Source: JBGVSA01 sp047605765 (GTDB taxonomy: Bacteria; Pseudomonadota; Gammaproteobacteria; Burkholderiales; Rhodocyclaceae). Taken from it: 12,671 nucleotides of DNA. Each line of letters begins with the position of its first letter. The first letter of the stretch is position 1. The stretch covers positions 1 through 12,671 of the forward strand of contig JASGFB010000120.1 in assembly GCA_047605765.1 (NCBI GenBank), read 5' to 3'. The notes under the pieces were generated by a model. That model did not search any database. It was given only the letters and a program-made list of their open reading frames with translations, and was not told the DNA's origin. The position numbers and the translations under genes were made by a program. Positions 1 through 7,862 of this stretch are shown here, in pieces.

Positions 1-1
1 A

Positions 2-562
2 CCCGCCGGCGCGGCGCCGGACGCGCCGGTGGCACTCGCCCTGGCCGGGGCGATGCGCCGCAGCTGGGCGCACTACGGGCCGGACTGCCTGCCGCTGTAT
101 GGCCTCGGCGCTGGCGACATGGCGCGCATCGCGCCCGCCTTGCGCGCCCTGCAGCGCGAGGACGGCGAATTCGGGCGGCCCTGGCAGCGCCTGCACCCGC
201 CGCCGGCATTCGACGACGCGCTGGAGATGGACGACCTGGTCGCCCTGCTGCTCAGCCACCGCGCCGCCGACACCGAGGCCCTGACCTGGCTGGCGCATGC
301 CGTCGCCACCAGTTGCCTGGGCGACAACCATCTGTGGCAGGACATGCGTCTGCCGGCGCGCGCCGTGCTGTCGTCCCTGCTCGGCACGTACTTTCCCACC
401 CTGGCCGCTCGCAACGTCGCCAACATGAAGTGGAAGAAGTTCTTCTACCTGCAACTGTGCGAACGCGCCGACATCCGTATCTGCAAATCGCCCAGTTGCG
501 GCGTGTGCTGCGACTACGGTTTGTGCTTCGGCAGCGAAGACACGGCCCTGGCCCACGCCTGA
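2..562 (+). CDS. nifQ: NifQ, molybdenum donor for nitrogenase cofactor synthesis (5' end missing)
   Basis: NifQ is an iron-sulfur protein that supplies molybdenum for assembly of the iron-molybdenum cofactor of nitrogenase. The decisive feature is the C-terminal cysteine signature C-x4-C-x2-C-x5-C, encoded from 482 to 526 (CKSPSCGVCCDYGLC), with one extra cysteine beside the third. It is preceded by the family's conserved stretch MKWKKFFYLQLCER at 425-466. The frame is open from base 2, and 186 residues are visible. A GTG at 29 could start translation, but in-frame coding-like sequence continues to the window edge with no ribosome binding site in front of that GTG, so the true start is probably outside the window. 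The stop lies 13 bp before the stop of convergent apbE, with no terminator between them. NifQ is usually encoded in or next to nif clusters, so a nif cluster probably lies to the left. Identification rests on the motif and is confident. Confidence 0.95.
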   Translation, partial: PAGAAPDAPVALALAGAMRRSWAHYGPDCLPLYGLGAGDMARIAPALRALQREDGEFGRPWQRLHPPPAFDDALEMDDLVALLLSHRAADTEALTWLAHAVATSCLGDNHLWQDMRLPARAVLSSLLGTYFPTLAARNVANMKWKKFFYLQLCERADIRICKSPSCGVCCDYGLCFGSEDTALAHA

Positions 563-575
563 CCCCGTTACGCGC

Positions 576-1616
576 TCAAGGCAGTGCGCGCGTAGCAAAA
601 CGCGGTGCCGGCCCCACCCAGCGCAGGCGGGCCTGCATGGCGGCGGTCAGTTCCAGCGAGCCGTCGGGTTTGACGCGCAACACGTGTTCGATGCCCATGC
701 GCCGCGCCTGTGCCGGCCAGTCGTCGCCAGCCAGGAAGATCGGCTTGCTGGCCACGTCCGACAAGGTGCCGGCCGCCGCACGCGGCGTCACCAACACGGT
801 GGCGGCCTGCGACACCTCGCTCGGCACGCCGCTGCGCGGATCGATGAGGTGGCTGTAGCGTCGGCCATCGAGTTCGAAATAACGCTGGTAGTCGCCGGAG
901 GTTCCGATGGCTTCGCCGTCGTACAGCGAGATGGTCGCCAGCGGACCCGCCGCGCGTGGATTCTGGATGCCGACCTGCCACGCCGTGCCGCCCTTGCTGC
1001 CCAGCGCCATGATGTTGCCGCCGATGTTGATCAATGCATTGCGAATGCCATGCTCATGGAGGATGGCGACCGCGCGGTCGAGCGCATAGCCCTTGGCGAG
1101 CCCGCCGAAATCGAAGCGCACGCTGCGGTTGCGGCTGCTGGCGACGCCATCCTGTATGCGCACGTCGCCGGCCCGTGGATGGGCCGCCGTCAGCGAGCGC
1201 AGCAGGTCCGGCGCCGGGATGTGTGGCGTGTATTCATCGCGCTGGAAACCCCAGGCGGAGATGAGCGCGCCGATGGCCGGATCGAACAGCCCGCCGCTGT
1301 CAGCCTCGAAGCGCTGTGCGGTGGTGATGAGCCCGGCCATCTCGGGCGATACCGGGGCCGGCTCGCCCTGGGCCAGGTGGGCGTTCAGGGTGGTCAGCTC
1401 CGACGGCTGCCACGCGTGATAGGTGCGATGCAGGCGGTCGAACTCGCGCAGCACGGCGCTGAGCGCGTCCTGCGCGCGCGCCTCGTCGCTGTCCCAGGTG
1501 AGCACTTCGACGCGCGTGCCGAAGACGTAGGATTCCTGCTGCTCCAGGTGCCCCCGGCCACAGGCAGCCAACATCCATGCGAGACACAGGCACGACAGGA
1601 TCGACAGAGGGCGCAT
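576..1616 (-). CDS. apbE: FAD:protein FMN transferase, ApbE family lipoprotein
   Basis: ApbE enzymes transfer FMN from FAD to a Thr/Ser of target proteins such as RnfG, RnfD or NqrC on the periplasmic side. The 346-residue product starts with a lipoprotein signal, hydrophobic to residue 18 with lipobox LAAC and Cys19 as the predicted lipidated residue. Family motifs follow in order: DFGGLAKGYALD from Asp169 (flavin and metal binding), INIGGNIMALG, GTSGDYQRYFELDGRRYSH, HLIDPRSG at 256-263, and a late acidic motif with Asp287 in LSDVASKPIF, where many homologues have an Ala-rich ADALAT-type sequence. The ATG at 1616 was chosen over an upstream in-frame start at 1709 because it begins the signal peptide directly. 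Its ribosome binding site is weak. The gene lies 89 bp downstream of a secreted hypothetical on the same strand, so co-transcription is plausible. The target flavoprotein is not in the window; Rnf is an inference from the nif context. Confidence 0.93.
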   Translation of the reverse strand: MRPLSILSCLCLAWMLAACGRGHLEQQESYVFGTRVEVLTWDSDEARAQDALSAVLREFDRLHRTYHAWQPSELTTLNAHLAQGEPAPVSPEMAGLITTAQRFEADSGGLFDPAIGALISAWGFQRDEYTPHIPAPDLLRSLTAAHPRAGDVRIQDGVASSRNRSVRFDFGGLAKGYALDRAVAILHEHGIRNALINIGGNIMALGSKGGTAWQVGIQNPRAAGPLATISLYDGEAIGTSGDYQRYFELDGRRYSHLIDPRSGVPSEVSQAATVLVTPRAAAGTLSDVASKPIFLAGDDWPAQARRMGIEHVLRVKPDGSLELTAAMQARLRWVGPAPRFATRALP

Positions 1617-1705
1617 GTCAGGATGGTAACGCAGCGGCGATTGCCGACGACGTATACACACCGGCGCCCTGTATGCGCCTGCGCGTATAGCACTGCCGCG
1701 CCCCC

Positions 1706-2992
1706 TCAATGCCAGCGTTTTTCCATTTCTTTGAAGACGACGTCCGGATCGAAGTTGTCCTCCACGGCGAAGCCATCGCCGACGCTGCGCTGCAGGCGCG
1801 CCAGCAGTGTTTCGATCTGGCTGTCCGACGGGTAGTGGGCGTTGGGGTCCTTTTTGCCGGTGCCGTCACGGGCATCGATGGCGACCCGGAGGTCGGCGAG
1901 CGCGGTCTTGAGCTGGCCGATCTGACGCGGCGTCGGGAGATGCGTCGCGTCGGCCGCTTCGACCGCGATCAGGGCATCGCTCATGCGCTTGTAGACGGCA
2001 TCGCCTTCGACCGCCGCGCCGAGTCTGCCGGCGGCGGCGGTGAGCGCTTCGGTGTCCTTGTTGCTGACGGCATCGATGGCGTCGCGCAGCGCCTTGAACT
2101 TCTGCTGCTGCAGGTCGACGGCACGGTCGACCTGGTTGAGCTGGACGATGCCGTACGAGCGCTGGAACTCGTTGCCCTTGGCGCAGCGCGCATCGGTAAA
2201 CAGCGTGCGCGTGGACGGCTTGTAGTAGAGCGAGCCGGCGTCGGTGGGTTGATCGCGACTTTCGTCGCGCACGATGACGTAGTCGCCATAACGCAGAAAC
2301 AGGGCGGACAGCTCGGTGCGTGCCGCCATGGTGGAGCGTGCCATGGTGTCGTAACGCATCATCAGGTCGTCGCGATTGCCGGCGATGAGGCTGCTGCCCA
2401 GCGTCTCAAGCACGCCGAACACGGGCGACAGCGGCGTGGTCACGCGCTTGCCAAGCGCCGCCAGGGTGCCGAACAGGGCGTTGATCTTCTGGTTGTCGTC
2501 CTTGCTGTCCACTTCAATGGCGAACAGGCTGATCATCACCGGCCCACCGCCGTACTGCACCGGGCCGGCGATGACGATCTGGCCGAAGTTGAGGAATTGA
2601 CCACGACGCACATCGTCGGAGTAATACACGACGCGGCCGGCATTGGCGCTGTCGGGGCCATACCAGTCGCCGAGGCCGGAGCCGCCCTGCTCGGTGATCT
2701 CGGTGGAGCGCACGACCAGCGCCAGTTGCAGGCGGGTGATGCCGAGCAGGGTCGCCTGGTTGTCGATGTGCACGCCCTTGAGCACCACTTCGTAGTATTC
2801 GCCCTTGGCGATGGCGCTGCCCTTGGCGCTGTCCGGCCTGGAGAACTTACCGCCAAGCGGGCGGCAATCCTCGGTGGCGGCATCGCCGGTGGCATCGCCC
2901 ACCCTGAAGAAATCGACCGCACCGACATTCGTCGACGCGGCCGCCGGTATCGCGCCGAACAGCAGGCACAGCATGGCAAGACGGGCACGCAT
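1706..2992 (-). CDS. Secreted or periplasmic protein of unknown function, upstream of apbE
   Basis: I do not recognise this 428-residue protein. It opens with a clear Sec signal peptide (MRARLAMLCLLFGAIPAAA, cleavage likely after residue 19). The first roughly 270 mature residues look like mixed beta structure with many Gly, Asp and Tyr residues. Single cysteines occur in DCRPLGGKF and DARCAKGNE, possibly forming a disulfide. Residues from about 276 to the end are strongly helical and charged, with likely coiled-coil stretches (LQQQKFKALRDAIDAV, IGQLKTALADLRVAIDAR), ending in FKEMEKRWH. The frame runs open to 3268, but the ATG at 2992 has a near-perfect ribosome binding site and starts the signal peptide, so the upstream 92 codons are rejected. 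It is the first gene of a probable two-gene leftward unit with apbE. A role linked to envelope flavoproteins is possible, but nothing in the sequence proves it. Confidence 0.85.
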   Translation of the reverse strand: MRARLAMLCLLFGAIPAAASTNVGAVDFFRVGDATGDAATEDCRPLGGKFSRPDSAKGSAIAKGEYYEVVLKGVHIDNQATLLGITRLQLALVVRSTEITEQGGSGLGDWYGPDSANAGRVVYYSDDVRRGQFLNFGQIVIAGPVQYGGGPVMISLFAIEVDSKDDNQKINALFGTLAALGKRVTTPLSPVFGVLETLGSSLIAGNRDDLMMRYDTMARSTMAARTELSALFLRYGDYVIVRDESRDQPTDAGSLYYKPSTRTLFTDARCAKGNEFQRSYGIVQLNQVDRAVDLQQQKFKALRDAIDAVSNKDTEALTAAAGRLGAAVEGDAVYKRMSDALIAVEAADATHLPTPRQIGQLKTALADLRVAIDARDGTGKKDPNAHYPSDSQIETLLARLQRSVGDGFAVEDNFDPDVVFKEMEKRWH

Positions 2993-2998
2993 GGGAAT

Positions 2999-3004
2999 CC
3001 CTCC
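2999..3004 (-). promoter_or_regulatory. Strong ribosome binding site fixing the start at 2992
   Basis: On the minus strand the sequence reads GGAGGG, six bases before the ATG at 2992. This is the best Shine-Dalgarno match in the frame. It decides the start of the secreted hypothetical over the longer open frame reaching 3268. Confidence 0.8.
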
Positions 3005-3426
3005 GAACGGAAAACGGGAAGTAGGTGTTGCCGCCGATGGCGGACAGCGCCGGCCACGCACCCGACGAGGGTGCGGCATGGCGGTGCCGGGCTTGCAGCG
3101 GGCAGAGCGTGCGGACGCGCGCGGGCGGATCAGCCGGAACGGACGGACATGCGAGGCTCCCTGTCGATCGCGCGCGGCGCGCGCCTGTCGTGCTGCGCCG
3201 TCGCCTGATGGCGACATGGCTTTATGCATCCAAGTTAGCCGCGCGCGAGACCTTTGCAAGCGCAGCATGGAGGGCTTTCCCTTGCGGGCAGGTGGTGGTC
3301 GGGGGCGAGCCGGGCATCGATGGCCGCAAATGCATCAGGCGCCCGGCAACTATCTGTGACGGACTTGGCGGCCGCTGAGACGGAAACGTCCACTGGATGG
3401 GCTTTATTGATCTTGCGCAAGCAGCC

Positions 3427-3466
3427 GGATCGGCGCTGCGACGGCGTTTTGGAGTAGGATCGGCGC
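3427..3466. repeat. Direct repeat pair GGATCGGCGC upstream of lysP
   Basis: GGATCGGCGC occurs at 3427-3436 and again at 3457-3466, 30 bp apart start to start, close to three helical turns. The pair ends 85 bp before the lysP start codon. The phasing would suit a regulator binding one face of the DNA, but in GC-rich DNA a chance repeat is also possible. Confidence 0.4.
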
Positions 3467-3551
3467 CATTTGTCTTTGAGCAGTGCCACACCGGCCCGCC
3501 ACGGCGGGGACACATAACAACATCGCCGCGCCAGAACACGACGGATTCTTC

Positions 3552-5105
3552 ATGCAGACATCCAGCACGACACACGACAACGCACCGACCGCGTCCACCT
3601 CCACACCACAACCGCACCTGAAGCGTGAGCTCAAGGCCCGCCACCTGACGATGATCGCCATCGGCGGCGCCATCGGCACGGGCCTGTTCGTCGCCTCCGG
3701 TGCGACGGTCGCCACGGCCGGCCCGGGCGGCGCGCTGCTGGCCTACCTGCTGGTCGGCGTGATGGTGTACTTCCTGATGACCAGCCTGGGCGAACTGGCG
3801 GCCTACATGCCGGTGCCCGGCTCGTTCGCCACCTATGGCACGCGCTACGTGGAACCGGGCTTTGGTTTCGCGCTGGGTTGGAACTACTGGTACAACTGGG
3901 CGGTGACGGTGGCGGTCGACCTGACCACGCTGCAGATCATCATGCGTTACTGGTTCCCCACCGTGCCGGGCTTCTGGTGGGCGGCGCTGTTCCTGGCCGT
4001 GATCTTCCTGCTCAACTACATCTCGGTGCGCGGCTTCGGCGAGGGCGAATACTGGTTCGCGCTCATCAAGGTGATCACCGTGATCTTCTTCATCGCCGTG
4101 GGTGTGCTGATGATCGTCGGCATCATGCATGGCGGCGAGCAAGCCGGCTGGCATAACCTGAAGATAGGCGATGCGCCCTTCGTGGGCGGCATGCCGGCCC
4201 TGATCGGCGTGGCCATCGTGGTGGGCTTCTCGTTCCAGGGCACCGAACTGATCGGCATCGCCGCCGGTGAATCGGAAAACCCGCGCAAGAACATCCCTCG
4301 AGCGGTCAAGCAGGTGTTCTGGCGCATTCTGCTGTTCTATGTGCTGTCGATCTTCATCATCGGCCTGCTCATTCCGTACACCGATCCGAACCTGCTCAGC
4401 AGCAGCGAAGAGAACATCGCCGTGAGCCCGTTCGCGCTGGTGTTCCAGCGCGCCGGCCTGGCCTTTGCGGCAGCGGTGCTCAATGCGGTCATCCTGACCT
4501 CGGTGCTGTCGGCCGGCAACTCGGGCATGTACGCGTCGACGCGCATGCTGTACGCCATGGCCTGCGACGGCAAGGCGCCCAGGATGTTCGCGCGCCTGTC
4601 CAAGAACGGCGTGCCGCGCAATGCGCTGTATGCCACCACCGTGGTGTCGATGCTGTGCTTCCTGACGGCCATCTTCAGCGAGAAGCTGGTGTTCTTCTGG
4701 CTGGTGGGCATGTCGGGCATGACCGGCTTCATCGCCTGGCTGGGCATCGCCATCAGCCACTACCGCTTCCGCAAGGGCTACGTGCGCCAGGGCAAGAAGC
4801 TGTCGGATCTGCCCTACCGCGCCACGCTATTCCCCTTTGGCCCGCTGTTCGCCTTCGCGCTGTGCCTGATCATCATGCTCGGCCAGCGCTACCAGGAAGC
4901 CTGGCGCATCATCAGCGGCGTGTTCGGCGCGGTGTTCCAGGGACAGCCCTTCACCATGGCACCGGAATTCGCCTGGGCCGATTTCATCGGCGCCTATGTG
5001 GGCATTCCGCTGTTCCTCATCATCTGGCTGGGTTATCGCATCAAGTACAGAACCAAGCTGATCCGCTACGAAGACATGGAATTCCACGACATGTCGCAGC
5101 AATGA
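3552..5105 (+). CDS. lysP: Lysine-specific permease, APC superfamily
   Basis: LysP imports lysine across the inner membrane using the proton gradient. The 517-residue product matches the E. coli LysP sequence as I remember it over almost its whole length. Shared stretches include LKARHLTMIAIGG and GTGLFVASGAT near residues 27-52, YFLMTSLGELAAYMPV, FGFALGWNYWYNWAV, NYISVRGFGEGEYWF, GFSFQGTELIGIAAGESE, AGNSGMYASTRMLYAMACDG and TGFIAWLGIAISHYRFR. About twelve hydrophobic membrane segments are visible. The N-terminus has a short Thr/Ser-rich extension (residues 1-22), and a longer loop before the last helix makes the protein somewhat longer than the 489-residue E. coli protein. ATG 3552 was chosen because the open frame upstream (from 3483) is not protein-like, although the ribosome binding site is poor. 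No cadA or cadC decarboxylation genes are nearby, so simple lysine uptake is the likely role. The gene is monocistronic and ends at a strong terminator. Confidence 0.95.
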   Translation: MQTSSTTHDNAPTASTSTPQPHLKRELKARHLTMIAIGGAIGTGLFVASGATVATAGPGGALLAYLLVGVMVYFLMTSLGELAAYMPVPGSFATYGTRYVEPGFGFALGWNYWYNWAVTVAVDLTTLQIIMRYWFPTVPGFWWAALFLAVIFLLNYISVRGFGEGEYWFALIKVITVIFFIAVGVLMIVGIMHGGEQAGWHNLKIGDAPFVGGMPALIGVAIVVGFSFQGTELIGIAAGESENPRKNIPRAVKQVFWRILLFYVLSIFIIGLLIPYTDPNLLSSSEENIAVSPFALVFQRAGLAFAAAVLNAVILTSVLSAGNSGMYASTRMLYAMACDGKAPRMFARLSKNGVPRNALYATTVVSMLCFLTAIFSEKLVFFWLVGMSGMTGFIAWLGIAISHYRFRKGYVRQGKKLSDLPYRATLFPFGPLFAFALCLIIMLGQRYQEAWRIISGVFGAVFQGQPFTMAPEFAWADFIGAYVGIPLFLIIWLGYRIKYRTKLIRYEDMEFHDMSQQ

Positions 5106-5121
5106 GGGCATCTGCCTGAAT

Positions 5122-5153
5122 AAAAAAACGGGGCCATTGGCCCCGTTTTTTTT
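5122..5153 (+). terminator. Bidirectional rho-independent terminator after lysP
   Basis: A perfect 7-bp GC stem, CGGGGCC at 5129-5135 and GGCCCCG at 5139-5145 with loop ATT, is preceded by seven A residues and followed by eight T residues. It terminates lysP on the plus strand. By symmetry it also terminates the small leftward gene that ends at 5172. Confidence 0.95.
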
Positions 5154-5171
5154 GACTGGCCGCCGGGGCGA

Positions 5172-5417
5172 TCAATCCACGCGTTCAGCCTGGGGAAAAT
5201 ACGCTTCGATGTAGCGCACCGCTTCGGCCATGCCGACGGCTTCATCGGGCGCCCAGGCGCGATACAGCATGATGGCGCCCACATCGGGGTTGGCGGCCTG
5301 GATGACCGTGACGGAGACATAGCATGTACGGTCGGCCCTGCTCTCGATGGCGAGTCGCAGGATCTCGTTTCCATTCCTGAAGACCATGACGATACTCCCG
5401 CTAAGAGTCGTTGCCAT
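5172..5417 (-). CDS. Small hypothetical protein, 81 residues
   Basis: The family is not recognised. The product begins MATTLSGSIVMVF, has beta-rich stretches (EILRLAIESRADRTCYVSVTVIQ), a short loop with NPDVG, and ends in an amphipathic helix (DEAVGMAEAVRYIEAYF). There is no signal peptide or membrane segment. The layout of N-terminal strands, a central turn containing a Pro, and a C-terminal helix resembles the two small paralogues at 11654-12193, but identity is too low to claim homology by eye. The ATG at 5417 has an AAGG about 10 bases upstream. The gene stands alone, with a shared terminator below it and an inverted repeat in its upstream region. Codon use with a GC-rich third position and the independent terminator favour a real gene. 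Confidence 0.7.
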   Translation of the reverse strand: MATTLSGSIVMVFRNGNEILRLAIESRADRTCYVSVTVIQAANPDVGAIMLYRAWAPDEAVGMAEAVRYIEAYFPQAERVD

Positions 5418-5466
5418 GATCGCGCCTTGCCTGCGGCCGGCTTATCCGTGCGGGACGTACAGACCG

Positions 5467-5504
5467 GTAGGAGAGATATCCCGCGCCGTCTGCCGTTGTC
5501 CTAC
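5467..5504. repeat. Inverted repeat GTAGGAGA / TGTCCTAC, possible operator
   Basis: GTAGGAGA at 5467-5474 and TGTCCTAC at 5497-5504 match as inverted arms at 7 of 8 positions across a 22-bp spacer. It lies 50 to 87 bp upstream of the start of the small leftward gene at 5417, where an operator or 5'-leader hairpin would sit. The spacer is long for a classic dimer site. Confidence 0.4.
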
Positions 5505-5566
5505 ATCTACTCATCATTAACCAACCATTGCATCCGTGTGTCGAGCATGATGATGGCATGCGGATG

Positions 5567-5602
5567 AAAAAATGGCGCGATCCCTGAAGGGCATCGCGCC
5601 AT
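5567..5602 (-). terminator. Rho-independent terminator of the TonB receptor gene
   Basis: On the minus strand, arms ATGGCGCGAT (5593-5602) and ATCGCGCCAT (5572-5581) form a perfect 10-bp stem, extended by an inner CCCT/AGGG pairing, and are followed by a T-run (A-run 5567-5572 on the plus strand). It starts about 48 bp after the stop codon at 5650. Confidence 0.92.
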
Positions 5603-5649
5603 GCTCACCGAAAACTCATGCCAAACGCATGAGACTCACGGTTTTCCGA

Positions 5650-7809
5650 TCAGAAGTTCAGCGTCGCGCTCACCGTGACCGTGCGCGGGTCGCTCGGCCG
5701 GATGTAATCGTCGTATTGGAATTCCCAGTAGCGCTTGTTGGCGAGGTTCTTGATGCCCACACGGAAGGTGGTGGCGTAGCGATAGATGCTGGTGTCGTAG
5801 CTGGCCCCCAGGTTGAAGACCGTGAAGCCGGACAGCTTGAGATCGTTCTTGGCCCGCATCATCGAACTGCCCGTGTACTTGGCGTCAGCGCGCAGCTTGA
5901 GGCCTGGCACGAAGGGCACGCGATAGGCCACCTGCGCGGTGCCGACGAACTTGGGCGCGCCGGCCACGCGATTGCCTTCGTACTGCTGGCCCTTCTGGTA
6001 TTCGGTCTTCAGCAGCATGAGATTGCCGCCCACCGTCCAGTTGCTGCCCACCAAGGCGGTGGCTCCCATTTCAAGGCCCTGGTAGAGCGACATGCCATCC
6101 TGCACCATCGCATTGCCGCTGATGTATTCGGCACCGCGTTCGATGCGGAATACGGCGGCAGTGGCGGCCCAGCCATCACGATCGATCTTGACGCCCAGTT
6201 CGTATTGCTTGCTTTCCAGCGGATCGAGCGTGGCACCGTAGTTGTCGAGGGTCGTCTGGGACACGGTCTTGCCCTGCTCCAGCGATTCGACGTAGCTGGC
6301 GTACACCATGGCGCGCGGCAGGAAGTTGTACATCAGCGCCAGCGTCGGCGTGACCGGCTTCTTGTCGTACTGGCTGGACTGCGCGCCCGTCACACCGAAC
6401 CCCTTCTGCTGGTAGTCGGTGTAGCGCAGCCCGGCCAGCAGCGACCAGTCGGACCACTTGAGCGTATCGCTGGCAAACAGCGCCTGTTGCGTGATGCGCG
6501 TGGCCTGATAGAGCCCGAGGTCGGCTGCGTGATCGCTGTAGTACACCGTGGTGTTCTGCTCGCCCAGGGTGCCGGAACCAATGCCAGACTTGTATTCACC
6601 GCCGGCACCGTAATAGTTGGTCTGATCCTGCCAGGACAGCCCGGCCACCACCTGGTGGCTGACCGGCCCGGTGGTCAGACGCCCTTCGGCCATGACCTGT
6701 GCCTGGTCGAATTCGTAGTGTTCGCCGTAGTCGGAACGATCCTCGCTGTAGTCCCCGTTGCTGTTTTGCAAAGCGAACACCGCCTCATCGCGGCGCGTGC
6801 GCGTCGAACTGTGGCCGTAGTTGGCCGACAGCGTCCAGTCGCGCGAGGCGCGATAGTTCAGCCCGGTGGCCAGGAAGCTGAACTCGTTGTCGATGTAGGT
6901 GCCCTGCCCGACCAGGGTGCGGTCGTCATTGCGCATGGGCGAGGGCAGGCTGGTGAGCGGGTAGGTCGTGATGGACGGTTCCTGCCCATCGATATGACGC
7001 TTTTGGTAGAGCGACTGCAGATCCCAGGTGAGGCGATCGGTCAGGCGCACATCAAGTGCCAGCGCGGCGGCATCGCGGCGCAGCGCACCGCCGTTGGTGA
7101 CGGCGCCTTCTTCGTGGGTGGCGTTGAGACGGTAGCCAAAACGGTCGTCCTCGCCGGCGCGGCCGCCCAGGTCGACATGCTCACGCATCACGCTGTCCGA
7201 AGTGTAGCCGATGTCGATCGAGCGCAGCGGCTCATCGGTGGGGCGCTTGCTCACATAGTTCACCAGCCCGCCCGGCGTGCCGAATCCATACATGAAACCC
7301 GATGCGCCCTTGAGGAGGTCGACCTGCTCGAACATTTCGTACGGCAGCGTGGTGACGTACGACACGAAGGGCTTGCCATCGATGCGATAAGAGTTCTGCC
7401 AGTCGAGCGGCAGACCCCGCACCGACATGTAGCTCGCCCAGGCGCTGTTGGCGCCGCTGTTGTCGACGACCGACGCATCGGTGGCGAACAGCTCGCCCAG
7501 CTTGGTCGGTTGCTGTTCTTCCAGATCGTTGCGGTTGACCACCGTGGTGGAGAACGGCGTTTCGAGCTGGCTGCGCGACCCCAGCGCACCGCTGCTGACC
7601 GGCGCTGTCAGATGCTGGGTAGTGTCGTCTTCGCGCGTGGCGCTCACGCTGACCGCCGGCAAAGCACCGGCCTGCGTGCCCACGCCATCGGCCGGCTGAG
7701 CCTGCGCCAGGGCCAGCCCTGGCAAGGCCAGCCCGACGGCCAGGCTGAGAGTGGATCGGATGAACCGGTGCGGCGGGACGGCCGGAGCGAAATGCAGAGG
7801 TGTGCGCAT
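5650..7809 (-). CDS. TonB-dependent outer-membrane siderophore receptor
   Basis: This is an outer-membrane gated channel for ferric siderophores, energised by TonB-ExbBD. From ATG 7809 the product has 719 residues. It has a signal peptide with cleavage near ALAQA at about residue 37, a TonB-box-like segment LPAVSVSAT at 50-58, then a plug domain (VRGLPLDWQNSYRIDGKPF, VDLLKGASGFMYGFGTPGG, VNYVSKRPTD). A long beta-barrel follows, including the siderophore-receptor pattern YASYVESLEQG, LDPLESKQYELGVK and VGIKNLANKRYWEF, and ends in the terminal Phe of VSATLNF, the outer-membrane insertion signal. There is no extra N-terminal signalling domain, so FecI/FecR-type control is unlikely. No siderophore synthesis or ABC uptake genes adjoin it, and the ligand cannot be named. 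An in-frame ATG at 7857 would add 16 residues but sits almost on the predicted transcription start. Confidence 0.93.
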   Translation of the reverse strand: MRTPLHFAPAVPPHRFIRSTLSLAVGLALPGLALAQAQPADGVGTQAGALPAVSVSATREDDTTQHLTAPVSSGALGSRSQLETPFSTTVVNRNDLEEQQPTKLGELFATDASVVDNSGANSAWASYMSVRGLPLDWQNSYRIDGKPFVSYVTTLPYEMFEQVDLLKGASGFMYGFGTPGGLVNYVSKRPTDEPLRSIDIGYTSDSVMREHVDLGGRAGEDDRFGYRLNATHEEGAVTNGGALRRDAAALALDVRLTDRLTWDLQSLYQKRHIDGQEPSITTYPLTSLPSPMRNDDRTLVGQGTYIDNEFSFLATGLNYRASRDWTLSANYGHSSTRTRRDEAVFALQNSNGDYSEDRSDYGEHYEFDQAQVMAEGRLTTGPVSHQVVAGLSWQDQTNYYGAGGEYKSGIGSGTLGEQNTTVYYSDHAADLGLYQATRITQQALFASDTLKWSDWSLLAGLRYTDYQQKGFGVTGAQSSQYDKKPVTPTLALMYNFLPRAMVYASYVESLEQGKTVSQTTLDNYGATLDPLESKQYELGVKIDRDGWAATAAVFRIERGAEYISGNAMVQDGMSLYQGLEMGATALVGSNWTVGGNLMLLKTEYQKGQQYEGNRVAGAPKFVGTAQVAYRVPFVPGLKLRADAKYTGSSMMRAKNDLKLSGFTVFNLGASYDTSIYRYATTFRVGIKNLANKRYWEFQYDDYIRPSDPRTVTVSATLNF

Positions 7810-7862
7810 GGTCGGGATTGGGGTGTTGGAGCGTGTCACGGGAGGTGACTTTCTCATTGGTC

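Larger units (their letters stand above)
2993..3551. other. 559-bp gene-free divergent intergenic region
   Basis: This region lies between the leftward secreted hypothetical and rightward lysP, so it must carry both promoters. I see no convincing sigma-70 pair for either. It holds a perfect hairpin GTCGCC-TGAT-GGCGAC at 3199-3214 without a T-run, which is therefore not a terminator, and a pair of 10-bp direct repeats at 3427-3466. Open frames crossing the region are continuations or shadows of the flanking genes and lack ribosome binding sites. Confidence 0.6.

Noticed and set aside
1709..3208. Plus-strand open frame of 499 codons
   Set aside because: It is the antisense shadow of the secreted hypothetical, which has a signal peptide and a strong ribosome binding site on the other strand.
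3199..3214. Hairpin GTCGCC-TGAT-GGCGAC as a terminator
   Set aside because: There is no T-run on either strand and no gene ends nearby.
1706..3268. Longer start of the secreted hypothetical at 3268
   Set aside because: The added 92 residues are Arg/Pro-rich and would bury the signal peptide, and GGAGGG directly supports ATG 2992.
3222..4760. Minus-strand open frame of 512 codons
   Set aside because: It is the antisense shadow of lysP and its upstream region; its product is His/Asp/Gln-rich low-complexity sequence.
5572..7848. Plus-strand open frame of 758 codons
   Set aside because: It is antisense to the TonB receptor, whose signal peptide, plug and barrel motifs are unmistakable. The antisense product is His/Arg/Val-rich with no family motifs.
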